DNA from: Isoperla grammatica | Lineage: Eukaryota; Arthropoda; Insecta; Plecoptera; Perlodidae | Direction of reading: 5' to 3' | NCBI GenBank assembly: GCA_945910005.1 | Contig: OX246741.1 | Span: forward strand, 5,295,201-5,359,200 | DNA length: 64,000 nucleotides | Program-made: the position numbers and the translations under genes | Part shown: positions 53,668 through 64,000 of the stretch, piece by piece | How positions within the stretch are numbered: the first letter of the stretch is position 1 | How the letters are laid out: each line of letters begins with the position of its first letter | The notes under the pieces: model-generated | The model's database searches: none | What the model saw: only the letters and a program-made list of their open reading frames with translations | What the model was told of the DNA's origin: nothing

Positions 53668-54109
53668 TTGGAGAAATCTCTGAGTTCCTTTAATTTGTGC
53701 AAGTTTATTTCGATAATGTCTACTAAGGGGTTTGAATCGATCACCTCTTTGTTGAATGAATGGGGGTTAGGGTGGATGGATTCTTCATGGGAGAAAGAAC
53801 AGTTGTGGGTTTTGAGTCTCACAGACGGAATAATATCTGTGAACGTGGCAAACCTCGAAAGAAGAGTCTTATACTTTATCGACAGCGTCTCGTGGAATGC
53901 GTGGCTTACATTATGACACTTATTTCATCGTATCGACATTCGACATGTTTAGTAACTAATTATTGATGTTTATTTTACAGTTTGACAATTGAATATTGAA
54001 TATCTTTTTTGAGAATACTTTTCTTTAATTTTATTAATTAGTTAGTTTCTTTATAAAATTGTGCGTGCATTCTACAACTGCAATATACGGCTGACAGACT
54101 GAAATTAAT

Positions 54110-54233
54110 AGTCGTCCTCTACCCCTAGGGGCGCCCGATGTTGTAAAGATTTGTTTTCTACATGGTAAATAGCATCCATGAAACTGTTACCTTACCTGGT
54201 AACACCGGACGCCCTTAGGGGTAGAGGACAACT
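54110..54233. mobile_element. small MITE with 24-bp inverted ends
   Basis: AGTCGTCCTCTACCCCTAGG at the left is matched by an inverted copy ending AGGGGTAGAGGACAACT at the right, giving a 124-base element with little interior. The target duplication is not clear. Confidence 0.65.
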
Positions 54234-55811
54234 CTAAATTCCAGCCTTGAGCTAATTGGGAACTAATTGAAACATGGAAGATATTGTTTATAATTAAAGA
54301 TTAAATTACATGTTTAGTTCATAAAATTAATATTCAATTACAAAATTCCAAACTTGTTTGCCATTTAGAAGTTATAATAATCTCCGATATTAAATATTTA
54401 ATACAAAGATGATGCTAAAGCATACATGTCATTGAAGCTTGCGGACGTAGAATGCAATATGAAATATCACATGCACGTGATATGGGTTGTTGAACTAAAT
54501 CATCTTTTTAATATGTTATCACGTTGAATTCTATTGGTGAGCATAATATGAAGATGACAAATAATCGAGACTTGGTGTAATTATATTTGTTTATTGTTAA
54601 CTTCCTTCGTGCATTTGAAATGGGTTTGAAACTAAATCAGTGATTAGGGAATTCAGATCGTTAGCAGAAGACATTAATTTACTCAGTAATTAAATTCACT
54701 GTGAATTGCGTTCACTCTCTTTTTAGTTATAATCTGATCAACATAGTGCATAAGAAATATTCAGGTTTGATATAACCCACGTCCATGAGGTACAGAAATA
54801 AGTTCCTTGTACATAAATAAGTAACATATAACATGAAACATTAAATAAAATATATTTAATTGAACATTTATTTCCACTTACATGAAAAAACACAAATTTT
54901 AAGTTGACATATTGTATAAGTTTTTGTACGACAGCCGCTTGCACAACACTGCCGGAAAATGCAAAATTTAAAAAAATAACCGTTGTACATTGTTTTTTAA
55001 AATGTTATATGTTTACAAAATTCTGTAAATATTGTGGCAAATAATGTGTATCCGTCTCGTAAAGAATTAAATTTATGCATGCAAAAACTTACCAATTTCA
55101 CATTTTCTCCTTGTAAAAAATGACTATGTATAGCTTCTATATGGTTCCGCGCAAATTTAAAATTCCTTTGAAGTCGTCAAGAGCGGAGTTTCATGGCTGA
55201 AATTCTTGCTCGTATCGTCCGTATGCCCTTCTGAATATGAAACCGAGGAGATATTTTTTGACGTGTTTTGGTTTGTTAGATTGCTAACGGATTTTGTCAG
55301 GAACATGGGTGAATGGAAATGGGCTGTTCGTGAAACCTTTGGTGAATTTCTCAACAGTTCTGTTGAGCGAGTTGAAAACCTTCTGGTTAGTTCCATGCGA
55401 GAGATGGTGTAAATCTTGGGGGACTTTTTCAAAGGAAATAAATTAACGCTCCCTTTCATACCGATACCTTCTCTTTCTCAACCTGTTTCTTCATAATAGA
55501 AAAGTAAATTTATTGCATGCTACCCAATATATTTTAAATGTAAAAGATGAAAGCGTCGATTTACAAGATGGTTGAGCTTCTATGGGAGGGGAAATGCATC
55601 AGCCTTGCTTTTCTGGTATCGATATTGGATGAAAGTTAGCAATACAAATAGCTTAATACGCTCAGGGAGCATATAGAAAATTGGAGAGAAATTCCTTCTT
55701 CTTGTCTCGTAAACAAAGATTGGAGTATTTTATTAAAACGATTTCCATGCACACTAAACCTGTGCTGTGCATTTAACAGCACCGATACCGATCAAAAATT
55801 GGTAGTCTCCT

Positions 55812-56131
55812 AATGGGGCTTTGCACGCAAAGCTTGACGTAGAATGCGCCACCACCGTCCAAGCCCAAATCCATGACCTGCTGGATGGGTAAATCAGCGC
55901 GGACAAGGTCTACTTGACCCATCCAGCAGGCTGTGATGGCAGCATTTTGCCAAAGACATTGGAATAGAAGTAGCGCCACCATAGGTTCGAGCTCAAGTCC
56001 AGAGCCTCCTGGATGGGTAAATCAGCCCTTTTTTCATGGCTAAGTTATGCGGAGATCAAGTAGACCTTGTCTGAGGGCTGGCACTACGCTGGCGCTGCGA
56101 GTGGGAGAATGTAGCAGTGCAAAGCCCCATT
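55812..56131. mobile_element. MITE with AATGGGGCTTTGCAC ends, upstream of exon B
   Basis: AATGGGGCTTTGCAC (55812-55826) is perfectly inverted at 56117-56131, enclosing 320 bases. The interior is itself structured. CTGGATGGGTAAATCAG occurs at about 55880 and 56009. GACCCATCCAGCAGG (about 55916) is inverted to the first, and AAGTAGACCTTGTC pairs with GACAAGGTCTACTT. The element ends 161 bases before exon B, so it could affect acceptor recognition. No coding capacity. Confidence 0.7.
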
Positions 56132-56201
56132 GAGTGTGTGTCAACGTTTTAAACTATTTGTAATGCCATTTATTAGACTAATAAGATATTTAGACGCTTA
56201 A

Positions 56202-56227
56202 CTCTTCTGCAACATGATCCCCTGATC
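56202..56227 (+). pseudogene. partial duplicate of the exon B 5' end
   Basis: 26 bases match the first 26 bases of exon B (56293-56318) with one mismatch (CTCTTCTG against CTCTTCCG, then CAACATGATC and CCCTGATC). The two lie exactly 91 bases apart in direct orientation. The duplicate is preceded by TTAA rather than the acceptor AG, so it should not be spliced. Similarity stops at both edges. Confidence 0.7.
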
Positions 56228-56292
56228 ATCCCTAGTGTCCATACCTCCGCTTCTGCCAACCCTATGTTAACGTGTCTGCGTATCTGTTGCAG

Positions 56293-56426
56293 CTCTTCCG
56301 CAACATGATCCCCTGATCGATGGCATCATGTCTGAGTATTCTCCCGGGGACTACGTCAACGGCAACTGCACCTCGGCTCGGTCTAACCCACCCGCCGTGC
56401 TCACTTGGTACATCAACGACGCCAAG
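56293..56426 (+). CDS. beat: Beaten path-family protein, exon for the N-terminal half of Ig domain 2
   Basis: A 134-base exon between TGTTGCAG and a GTAAGAAA donor. With the single base carried from exon A it completes 45 codons and leaves in phase 0. It encodes the interdomain linker ALPQHDPLIDG, then the start of the second Ig-like domain. Landmarks are EYSPGDYVNGNCTS (the strand-B cysteine, with NCT a potential N-glycosylation site) and LTWYINDAK (the strand-C tryptophan, in the WYIN form typical of Beat proteins). In this family Ig2 follows Ig1 directly and contributes to the extracellular region that engages Sidestep-type receptors. The strand-F half with the partner cysteine should be in the next exon, which I did not find in the remaining 7.6 kb. 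Coding sequence here is clearly GC-richer than its surroundings. Confidence 0.88.
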
Positions 56427-56469
56427 GTAAGAAACCTATACTGGCGACGCCGTAAGAAGCGAGGTGTCC

Positions 56470-56745
56470 CCTATAATTCTGAGAACAGACGGTCGCTCCA
56501 CACGGTCTATTTCAACGGTATTCAACTCGAGATTGCCCGATAGCTGCATTTTTATTGTCCACTGTATGGACTGCACCAACCGTGAATGGAATGCGACCAC
56601 ACCACGTCTGACAACATGCTACCGATATTATCACTACAATATCTGAGGCAGGAGCAGGAGATGTAACTAGATTTATGTTGGTAGTTCACCAACACTATTA
56701 CACTAATCAAATCCGTGACGACAACATCTTGCAAGTTAACGCGAC
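56470..56745 (+). repeat. interspersed repeat R1, copy 2
   Basis: Homologous to 38954-39215, starting about 45 bases after the exon B donor: ACGGTCGCTCCACACGG, GGTCTATTTCAACGG, and the end CTTGCAAGTTAACGCGACG. The plus frames 56328-56543 and 56464-56646 run from exon B into this repeat and are not extra coding sequence. Confidence 0.7.
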
Positions 56746-56997
56746 GTGACTATAGCAATGTTCACTTCTTTGTTTCTAAGTACTTAGGGATCACAGTGCG
56801 CCTTAAGGGTAAAATATTTTTACTGCTATCATTAAGAATTAAATATTATCTTAAATTTGTCATTGGATAGTTAACCTCCTCTTAGTCCGGCGTAAAATTC
56901 ACCCAGTTGTGACTCTGGTCGTCGAACGAGTGACAAATATAGCTTTTAAAATTGTCTCTACGTTCTTAGTGCCTTCCAAGTTCCTCCCCCTCTTTAT

Positions 56998-57050
56998 ACC
57001 GGGAGTGAATCGGTCCAGGGTAGCTCTGCCTGTCGTAAGAGGCAACGGAT
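56998..57050 (+). repeat. solo relic of the 85-90 bp tandem repeat unit
   Basis: GGTCCAGGGTAGCTCTGCCT followed by GTCGTAAGAGGCAACG matches the core of the units at 25367-25715 and 35375-35560. Confidence 0.7.
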
Positions 57051-57567
57051 TATATCGTTAAGAGTAAATATTTGAAAACATTAAAGGGTGTACACATATT
57101 ACTAAACACGTACAAACAATGTTTCAAATTAATTCTTTTTTAAATCGTGAAAGTGACATTTTGTGGTCTTTATAAGTTCATAAAGCAAAGCAATTTTCAT
57201 GTGTAATAATTGAAAACGAGAGGTACACGTTTAGATATAGACTTACGAATTATGACAAATCAAGTCCCTTCTTAATGATGACGACGGCAGCTGATGTTCA
57301 AATAACTTCCATTGAAATCTGACAATGCGGTTTGTAGGGATTGATAAATGTGGTACAACAATCTTCGATTCTAGGAAACAAATCGTGTTTTGCATCTCTA
57401 TTTGCAATTGAGCCGAGTATCTAGAGATCTTGTTTAGCTCGATATCGGGCGCGATACAGAGAGGATGGTCGTGAATTTATGATCTCGAAATACGTAATGA
57501 ATGGAGCAATTATTAGAGAAACACTCCTCGTTTGGGTAAAAGGATTAGATAATGCGAAATTCAAATT

Positions 57568-57640
57568 GGTCTGAGCACTCGACTGGTAAATGGAAGACCT
57601 TAGTTCAAGTCCCAGTCGGGAGGGGTTCATCTCGTTTGTA
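57568..57640 (+). repeat. tRNA-derived SINE head
   Basis: B-box-like AGTTCAAGTCCC (57602-57613) is preceded by GACTGGTAAATGGAAGACC, matching the element at 16325. The A-box region (TTGGTCTGAGCACTCG) is degenerate. Confidence 0.45.
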
Positions 57641-59155
57641 TTAAATACCGTAACAACCACCAGAGTAATCCAGTTCACAGGAATTGCACGAGTTTTAACT
57701 ATCCTCTTATCCATTTTATTGAAGTAAAATTAATTATTTAAATAACAGTATACTTGAACATCATTTTTGTGAATTTTCAATCACACCACTGGAAACATCA
57801 TTCTAATAAAACATGCTCCAATTTTAGTAAAACATTTTATCTGTATCACACTTTCGAGAAGAGTACTTTATTACCAAATCTGGTTTACAATTATGTTTTT
57901 TTTAAACGAGCTGCAGCACACGCATTTATTTATTGCAGTACTCATTTATTTATCAAATAGTTGTTTCGTGTTTCGTTAACCAGCAAATAAAACAAAATGC
58001 CACCTGAAGAAGAACCAATCCACTTATAACGAAGTTCTAAAATGAGATACAATATGGGAAAGTTGTTGGATAACATCCCGAATTAAAGTCTCGCCATTCA
58101 ACTGCGACTGTCTGCTTTTCTGTCGCATTCACTAAGACAAACCTTTGCATAATATGAACTATTGATATTAGATGAGAATTATATTAATATGACGCCATTT
58201 TCAAAAGGAAGGTCTTTCATCCGAAGACCATAGAGCGAATAATTCAGAGATCCTTTCTAGTCGAGTCATTTTACACTCTTCCCTTCAATTGTTCATGCGA
58301 GAACTAGAAATACCGTATACCCGTCTGCACTTAATAGCACACTACACAAGTGCTCTATTGTTTAAACTAGGCATTCATTCCCATATGGATGCAGTCCAAG
58401 TGTGTAGTGTAGTGTTCCCCTAGCGATGAAGGTGGTGGTGCATTTGAAGCGCACATTTACACAACAGCAAGAAGACGAAATGCAAATTGTTTGAAATTAC
58501 ACAGTTGCACGATTACAAACTGACAACGTTGCCAGTATAAATCAAGCTTAACTAGCTGTCATACCCTAACTTTATCTTGATGTTCTTTACGTGCCAGGGC
58601 TAAAATTAAACAAATTCAAGGAAAATGTGTACGTCTACAGTTCAAGATGCTTTACCTTAAGTCTTAGAATGATTATTCATTTTCAAACTAAACAAATATT
58701 CAAGCTAGACATTCTACCTTCAAAACAGATGGGACATTACATTCGTAATCTCAAATTTCCTAAGCACATATACCACTTAAAATATACCGTGTCATATTTA
58801 CAAACAATACGACGTATTTCAAATAAATTGTCTTCAATAAGTATTCACACAAGTTTGATACTGTTGCCGATAAAGCTCAATGAACGATAATACATTTCGA
58901 ACTTCCATTATATCACAAACGAAGGAAGTCTACGAAAGGCTGAGACAGGAATAGTTTATCTACTTACATCAGAAGGTGTGGCAAAAGTGAAAGTAAAAAT
59001 ATGGCAGATTTTTTTTTTTTTTTAATCCAGAAATTAAAGAAAAATTTAAAACATTTCTTACTTAACACTATGACACCCTTAGGAGTTCTCCTAGAATAAA
59101 TATGTATTGCAAACAAACCATCACGGATTATGTAATAGTCACGTGACATATAATA

Positions 59156-59346
59156 TGCCAACTACCAAATCTCTACTACATCTTGTTCTCAGGCCTCCGG
59201 TATTGTATTGATACTATCAGCGCGTCTGTTGGCAGGCGTTGTCTAGGTCTAGGCACATTCTAAGCGAGGCTGGTGTACTCCATGCAAAACCAGCAGAAAC
59301 CAGTGAATCGCGCGGAGAATTATGTTGAAATCGACCGCGTGGAGCA
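59156..59346 (-). repeat. interspersed repeat R1, copy 3 (inverted)
   Basis: Reverse complement of the R1 family: CGCGTCTGTTGGCAGGCG and ATTGTATTGATACTATCAG match copy 1 inverted. The fold-back structure starts directly at its outer edge. A stray plus-oriented R1 tail (TGTTAACGCGACGGAAC) lies at about 59825-59842. Confidence 0.7.
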
Positions 59347-59803
59347 ACCTTAGACCAGTAATATAGGTAGACGGAGTATGACGTCATCGCGAGTGAGACC
59401 ATCATTGAAACCACGTGATGTGGGGACAAAGCCTTCTCGACCAATCCGCGATAGACTGCATTCTTAGCGAGAAGTTCGCAGGTTTGCCGCTAGATGGTGT
59501 TAGGTGCGCGGCAAATACGTTTGACATTTGACAAAGGATGTATTATTATTTGTATTTCCTCAGAAATGATAAGTGAAGGTACTGTTAATCTTAGTTAACA
59601 TATTTTTAATTTGCACTTATTGAAAATGATCATTTTTCTTTATACAACGATGTACTGTATGTACTGTTCATACGCAAACGCTTTAAATTGCCGCGCATCC
59701 TGTCCCCACATCACGTGGTCTCAATGTTGGTCTCACTCGCGGCCGGTCGCTAGCATCTGCTTGCTCCGTCTACCTATATTACTGGTCTAAGGGAGCAACC
59801 TGA
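59347..59803. mobile_element. fold-back structure with inverted arms of about 90-100 bp
   Basis: Left arm 59347-59435 holds CCTTAGACCAGTAATATAGG, GTAGACGGAG, GCGAGTGAGACCA and CCACGTGATGTGGGGACA. The right arm (59702-59803) is its inverted copy with a small internal difference. The 266-base centre is AT-rich and noncoding. The perfect palindrome TGACGTCA lies in the left arm (59379-59386). It seems to have inserted into, or recombined, a copy of R1. Confidence 0.65.
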
Positions 59804-60548
59804 GAATTGTTCAGCTCACATTGCTTGTTAACGCGACGGAACTTTACGCTTTAGCAACAGGACAAGCCCAGTAGTGTGTGCGTATATTTCGTCCACGCCC
59901 TTAACACGAGTGGGGACTCGAGTATTCACCCTTGTGGTCTTCGTTTTCGTACACGTCACCACTTAACCATCGTTCTTCTATGACCCCTCATTGCTCACCC
60001 CCTCGATGTATTTAGAAGGCTGAGAAAGCTTACCTTACAATAAAAGCTAACGACTGCGAAGTGGCGACGATTTAAGGCCTCGTTTTCATGCACGCGAATG
60101 ACGCGAGCGACTAGTTTTCGGACCAATCAGAGGTCTGGGATCTGCGTCAACATTAGAACGCCGTGAATGAAGTGAACTATACGTTACAATATTGTTTATA
60201 TGCTTGCTCGTTCGCTGCATTCGTTTAACACGATGCACTTCATACACAAACGGCAGCAAAGTCTCTGAAAGTGATTTTATGATAATTTAAACACAGAAAG
60301 AAGCACAAGGTTCGCTAGTGTCAAACACTATTCGTATACACACAGCATAGTCAACATGATAAATTGACAAAAACAAGTTTTTGTAAGCGTAGTCTAAATT
60401 TTGTTCGACTAAAAACGAATATCCTTTATCACAACCGGAAGTAGAATGCGGGACCAGATCCGAGATAAGACTTGTAGTAAGGGAAGCCTCTATGTCAATC
60501 GATCAAGCCTCGGTGACCGCACTACCATGATGGGTCAGCTCCCCCTCC

Positions 60549-60633
60549 CCCCCCCCCCCCCTACCCCGCCCGGTAACCGCCACGACACTAGCTGCAGACC
60601 TCCGTCTTGCAAACGCCCCCCCCCCCCCCTCCC
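60549..60633. repeat. C-rich tracts
   Basis: Runs of C at 60541-60562 (interrupted) and 60617-60633. They produce a Pro-rich plus frame with no independent support. Confidence 0.75.
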
Positions 60634-63600
60634 CAAACACTGAACCCCTTGCAGGCGACTATACAGTTCGTTTTGCATTCGAGTTGGAGGTACCGATGTT
60701 TCGAGGACGGAAAATATGCTCGTCTTAGCTACCCCTTACTCTTTCATTTGTTTCATCAGACATTATCTAATCTTGATTGAAATCTGATATAATGGACGAT
60801 TTTCAAAATCTATCTAGGACCCTTAGATAGAGTTAATCACGGCCCCCTAAATCTTCAATGACAGCAATGCACAACAGTAAAAAGTAGCTTTCAAATATTA
60901 TGCCAAGGTTTATTTTTCATTGTTGTGCATTGTTGTCACTGAAGTTTAGTCATAGAAAGATAAATTAAAAACCGTTATTTGTATAATTTCAAGCTCTAGA
61001 ACAGAGTATAAAAATATTCATTTAATTCCCGAAAAAGTGTTACTTAATGGTTATGAAATTTGTTTTGACACGATTAATAAGTGAGATAACGGTGCGCTCG
61101 CCGATCGAAGCTGCTCACGGTCCGAGTCTAACGCATCCCTTCCTTGAGGCTCCACAACATTCTCCACGCGAAGTGAGCGAACTGTAGAAGTATCTTCCAT
61201 CCGAGCTTTAGCCTCTTTGGGGGAATTGCACATTCTTTGCCGTCTAAACTCTCTGCCTCGATATATCACTCTGCGTCTTGTCTTGTGGGGGTTGTCAACG
61301 TTTAGCGGCCGACCGGGGTTTTTCTTGTATTGTCAACTCTTCTTGGGGCTGCACAATGAGTCGTTTTATAATTTATTTCTTCCCGTTCGTCATTGGATCT
61401 TCGCATGGTTTGTTACTTCCTTCGTATGTCATCGTTCTTGTTAAACACGCATACTACTCTGAGTTTTGTCAGGGCGGGGTAAAGATAAAGATAAACTCTG
61501 AATTCACTATACTATTAACTATATATTATTAATGATTGAGAAGAAAGGATATCTACCCTTAGTATACAAATCACACGAAATTTTAATTTTTAAAATTATA
61601 TCTCAAGAATACTGCTCGAAATCGAAAATCGGAGTGTATAGTGCGTTGTGGTTTGGTACCACACATACGACACTCGACTCGACCATGAGCGACTCGTACA
61701 GTAAAAGTGCTGAGTTCAAGAAGTAAACATACGTTTAAATCATTTTCAAAATAACATATTATTTTGTTGCTTGTTATTGCTTTCCCCGTTTGATACAATA
61801 AGTGTATTAAGAAAGAAACCTAGGGGCAAAACAGGGTATGCTTTTACTCTGAAAATTGAAAATATTTAGAAAGGGTCTCGAACATATTGTGTATCTGGAG
61901 AGGATGCATAAAGAGATGGACGATTGTTCAGAAAGAATGTTTGAAATGTCCTGAGGTGAATTGTTCGTAACGGTTGATAGCTTCAAGTTAAAAAAAAATA
62001 CAAGAAGCATAAAATATATTAAACATATTGGAAAATAACATATAATATGCAAATAACCTACTATTGGGTTCAGAATGGTGTGTCCCTCGAATTTGAAAAA
62101 CCATAAACATTAATGCTCAACCTAAAGAAAAACAAATAAAAATAAAAATAATACATACACAATAATAATAAATGAAAATCGTACGATACCAGTATTTAAA
62201 ATTGTATAACACATTGCTTAGCCAAAAAAAAAAAAACAAATTCGTCATGGAAATCACTTTTATATATCTTAATCAGTTCACACGATATCAGTAAAATAGC
62301 GTTAATTGGCATGGTTCAATATTGAGAGCTACCCAAAACCTATTGCCGATAGGAAAGTTCCCAACGCAATAAAAACGAAAACTTTTAAATTACGAATCTC
62401 ATCTATGTTGACCGACTAGTGTCTTTGTTTGTAATTCAAAATGTGATTGGCCACAAGATTCTAGATTCTCCGCGCGTGCGTCACACACAACTTCACTGTC
62501 TCTCAATCGTGCAAGAGATTTGCAGGACCGTAATACATCTAACGCTTTAATGGATGCCTTAATCAGGCCCATTATTAAGGCTGGCGTAGCATCTGAGTTG
62601 ACCAGTGCATTATTTAGGTGAGTACACTCGAGATCCACTAAACTTGGATTGAAATGTCGCCAAATGTTGGTTGATGTTACCGTCCAAAAGCGAGCGCGGG
62701 CTTGTTAAAAGAAAATCCGAGATTAAACTCATAGACGAGGGAGTTTTACTATGTAATAACTCCAAGTGGATTGTTTACTTTTCCAATGTTTGTTTCGTTT
62801 CTTTCGCTTTCGAAGGAAACATTTTATTTTCCAATTTTCTTCTGCCCACGGTTGTACATCCGCTTATAAATAAAATAGACCTGTGCGAACCACCTGATTT
62901 TCTTGCCGGAATTCTTTGTGGACAACTCTCGATTCTACCGTAAGAGCTGAAATAAAATGGGTTTACAAGAGCTGCCGTGAAAGCTGTCTTTATTGAAGAC
63001 GATGAGTGAGTTTTGCAGCCAATTTACATTTCAGTGCAAAGTAAGACCATCATAAGCTGCGAACATTATTTCCACTTTGATGTTCATTTTTTCACGTTTT
63101 CAATCTTCTCTGTTCAATTAATCCAGCACTTAAATAGCTTTCATGTATTTAAAGAAAACGAAGAAAATAACGTAAGGTAAATCTACTTTTCTGAATGGTT
63201 TCGTTAAGACAGTTTCCAAAACGAGAATCCTCATTTCCACAACCGTCGAAGTGTGAAACTGAAATAGTTTTCTTTTACGATGCTCCATCACTCAACTATC
63301 TGGGTCATATTAGGAATCAATTCGACAAATCCGTAGCAGTTACCATGTCTAGACTAGTTTATTCAAAGCACTTTGGCAAGATATCCTTCCTATACCAAAA
63401 ATAATATTTACCTTTCATACGAATATACATTTTCCATAACCGAAGGAGACTAAATCCGTGGATCTTCTTCTTGAGTATTCGTACAGGATCAGGTACACCT
63501 ATTTCATCACTGAATTTCATCTCTACACAGGTTCGCCACCAGATTTACCATATCGTAAATGTTCTCCGCCACCTCCGTGGTATTCAAGTTGCTGGTAGAA

Positions 63601-63707
63601 GTAGATATCTCATATTATAATAAACTTCCGTAGATAAAAGCCGTATTATACAGCTCATACACATAAAACAGGCACATTATCATGGTACAAGCTGGCTCAT
63701 TATTGGA

Positions 63708-63800
63708 GGCAGAGAGAGTCGAATTCTCTATAGAACGAAGAGATAGAGAGAGGGAGAGAGAGGGGGGGTGGAGATGGAGAGGTAGAAAAAAAAAGAAAAG
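63708..63800. repeat. purine-rich GA simple sequence
   Basis: GAGAGAGGGAGAGAGAGGGG-type sequence with a short poly-A end near the window edge. Confidence 0.8.
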
Positions 63801-64000
63801 TTTGCGATAACGTCTATGAAATATGAGGAAAACTTAACACGATATGAAAAGTTTTGAACAAGGAGAAAATAAACATCCTCGGCAGTTTAATGCGACGCAT
63901 CGATACAAGCTGCGAACCTTTATAACTTCAATGCTCGACTCAAAGGAAATGGTTAACAAACAATTGTACAAGCAACGGTTGGTAGTAGTTCGTTGTTGAA

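Larger units (their letters stand above)
39216..54109. other. long intronic stretch with few features
   Basis: AT-rich sequence. Visible items are the G-rich runs at 39780-39810, 44945-44962 and 47957-47987, the CRE palindromes listed below, an inverted dispersed repeat at 43975-44036 and ATT/GTATT simple repeats near 48066-48117. Short open frames (40545-40784, 43490-43717, 44795-45076, 50071-50307, 53530-53916) show no domain or splice context I recognise. The last is dominated by a G run. Confidence 0.5.
9071..56292 (+). other. 47.2-kb intron between Beat exons A and B
   Basis: The intron starts GTAAGTGG after exon A and ends GTTGCAG before exon B, with compatible phases on both sides. 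It holds the two 9.3-kb repeat copies, the assembly gap and most of the transposon relics in this window. If one 9.3-kb copy is an assembly artefact, the true length would be nearer 38 kb. No other plus-strand exon with Ig hallmarks was seen in it. Confidence 0.8.
56427..64000 (+). other. downstream intron of the Beat-like gene (partial)
   Basis: Begins GTAAGAAACC. No later Beat exon (strand-F cysteine, transmembrane or GPI tail) was recognised before the window ends. Open frames at 58591-58890, 62671-62943 (plus) and 62399-62638, 61051-61269 (minus) carry no domain or splice evidence I can name. The first two have ATG-less or weak starts, or low-complexity composition. Purine-rich simple sequence occurs at 63708-63800. 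Confidence 0.6.

Noticed and set aside
53530..53916. 128-codon plus frame with poly-Gly
   Set aside because: The frame passes through a long G run, the opposite strand is also open (poly-Pro), and no domain or splice context is visible.
56328..56646. Plus frames extending exon B past its donor
   Set aside because: Family similarity stops exactly at AAG|GTAAGA and the sequence beyond is the dispersed R1 repeat.
61051..61269. Arg-rich minus frame (RRRVIYRGREFRRQRM) considered as a transposon or nuclear protein
   Set aside because: The frame lacks an ATG start at its 5' end, is stopped shortly upstream, and the nearest TGCAG acceptor does not keep it open. No family recognised.
62399..62943. 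Divergent open frames of 79 (minus) and 90 (plus) codons
   Set aside because: Non-ATG start for the minus frame, no recognisable domain, and no splice or promoter support. Kept as noncoding pending transcript data.

Overview
This is an AT-rich, intron-dominated eukaryotic window. The only protein-coding sequence I can name with confidence is two short plus-strand exons of one gene of the arthropod Beaten path (Beat) immunoglobulin family. Exon A (8935-9070) encodes the end of the first Ig domain. Exon B (56293-56426) encodes the start of the second. Their splice phases join cleanly (phase 1, completed as a GCT codon), so positions 9071-56292 form one intron of about 47.2 kb. The signal peptide and first half of Ig1 should lie upstream of the window, and the rest of Ig2 downstream. 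A Beat-type gene, a very long intron, many tRNA-derived SINE heads, long microsatellites and poly-C/poly-G runs suggest an arthropod with a large repeat-rich genome. A crustacean is my guess, but the species is not determinable here.

Layout. 1-8934: upstream intron with a SINE-like relic, homopolymer tracts and a 274-bp hairpin element just before exon A. 9071-17835: ordinary intron, with an antisense open frame carrying a signal-peptide-like start (14430-14771), a TTAA-flanked MITE and a SINE head. 17836-27230 and 27755-37055: two copies of a noncoding segment of about 9.3 kb in direct orientation, separated by a 200-N assembly gap and about 320 bp of unrelated sequence. The copies share the same order of components but differ by substitutions, array lengths and at least one transposon insertion. 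They are either a real tandem duplication or two haplotypes retained in the assembly. 37056-56292: mostly featureless intron with a hAT-like MITE, CRE-type palindromes and two further MITEs shortly before exon B. 56427-64000: downstream intron with an interspersed repeat, a SINE head and a large fold-back structure.

Most short open frames are chance or repeat readthrough, for example in the (CATA)n and 26-bp arrays. No rRNA gene, intact tRNA gene, CRISPR array, operon or intact transposase or reverse transcriptase was found. I found no convincing evidence of a wholly new biological system. The best leads are the 9.3-kb duplication with its divergent CRE-core minisatellite, the antisense signal-peptide frame, and the partial duplication of the exon B start.
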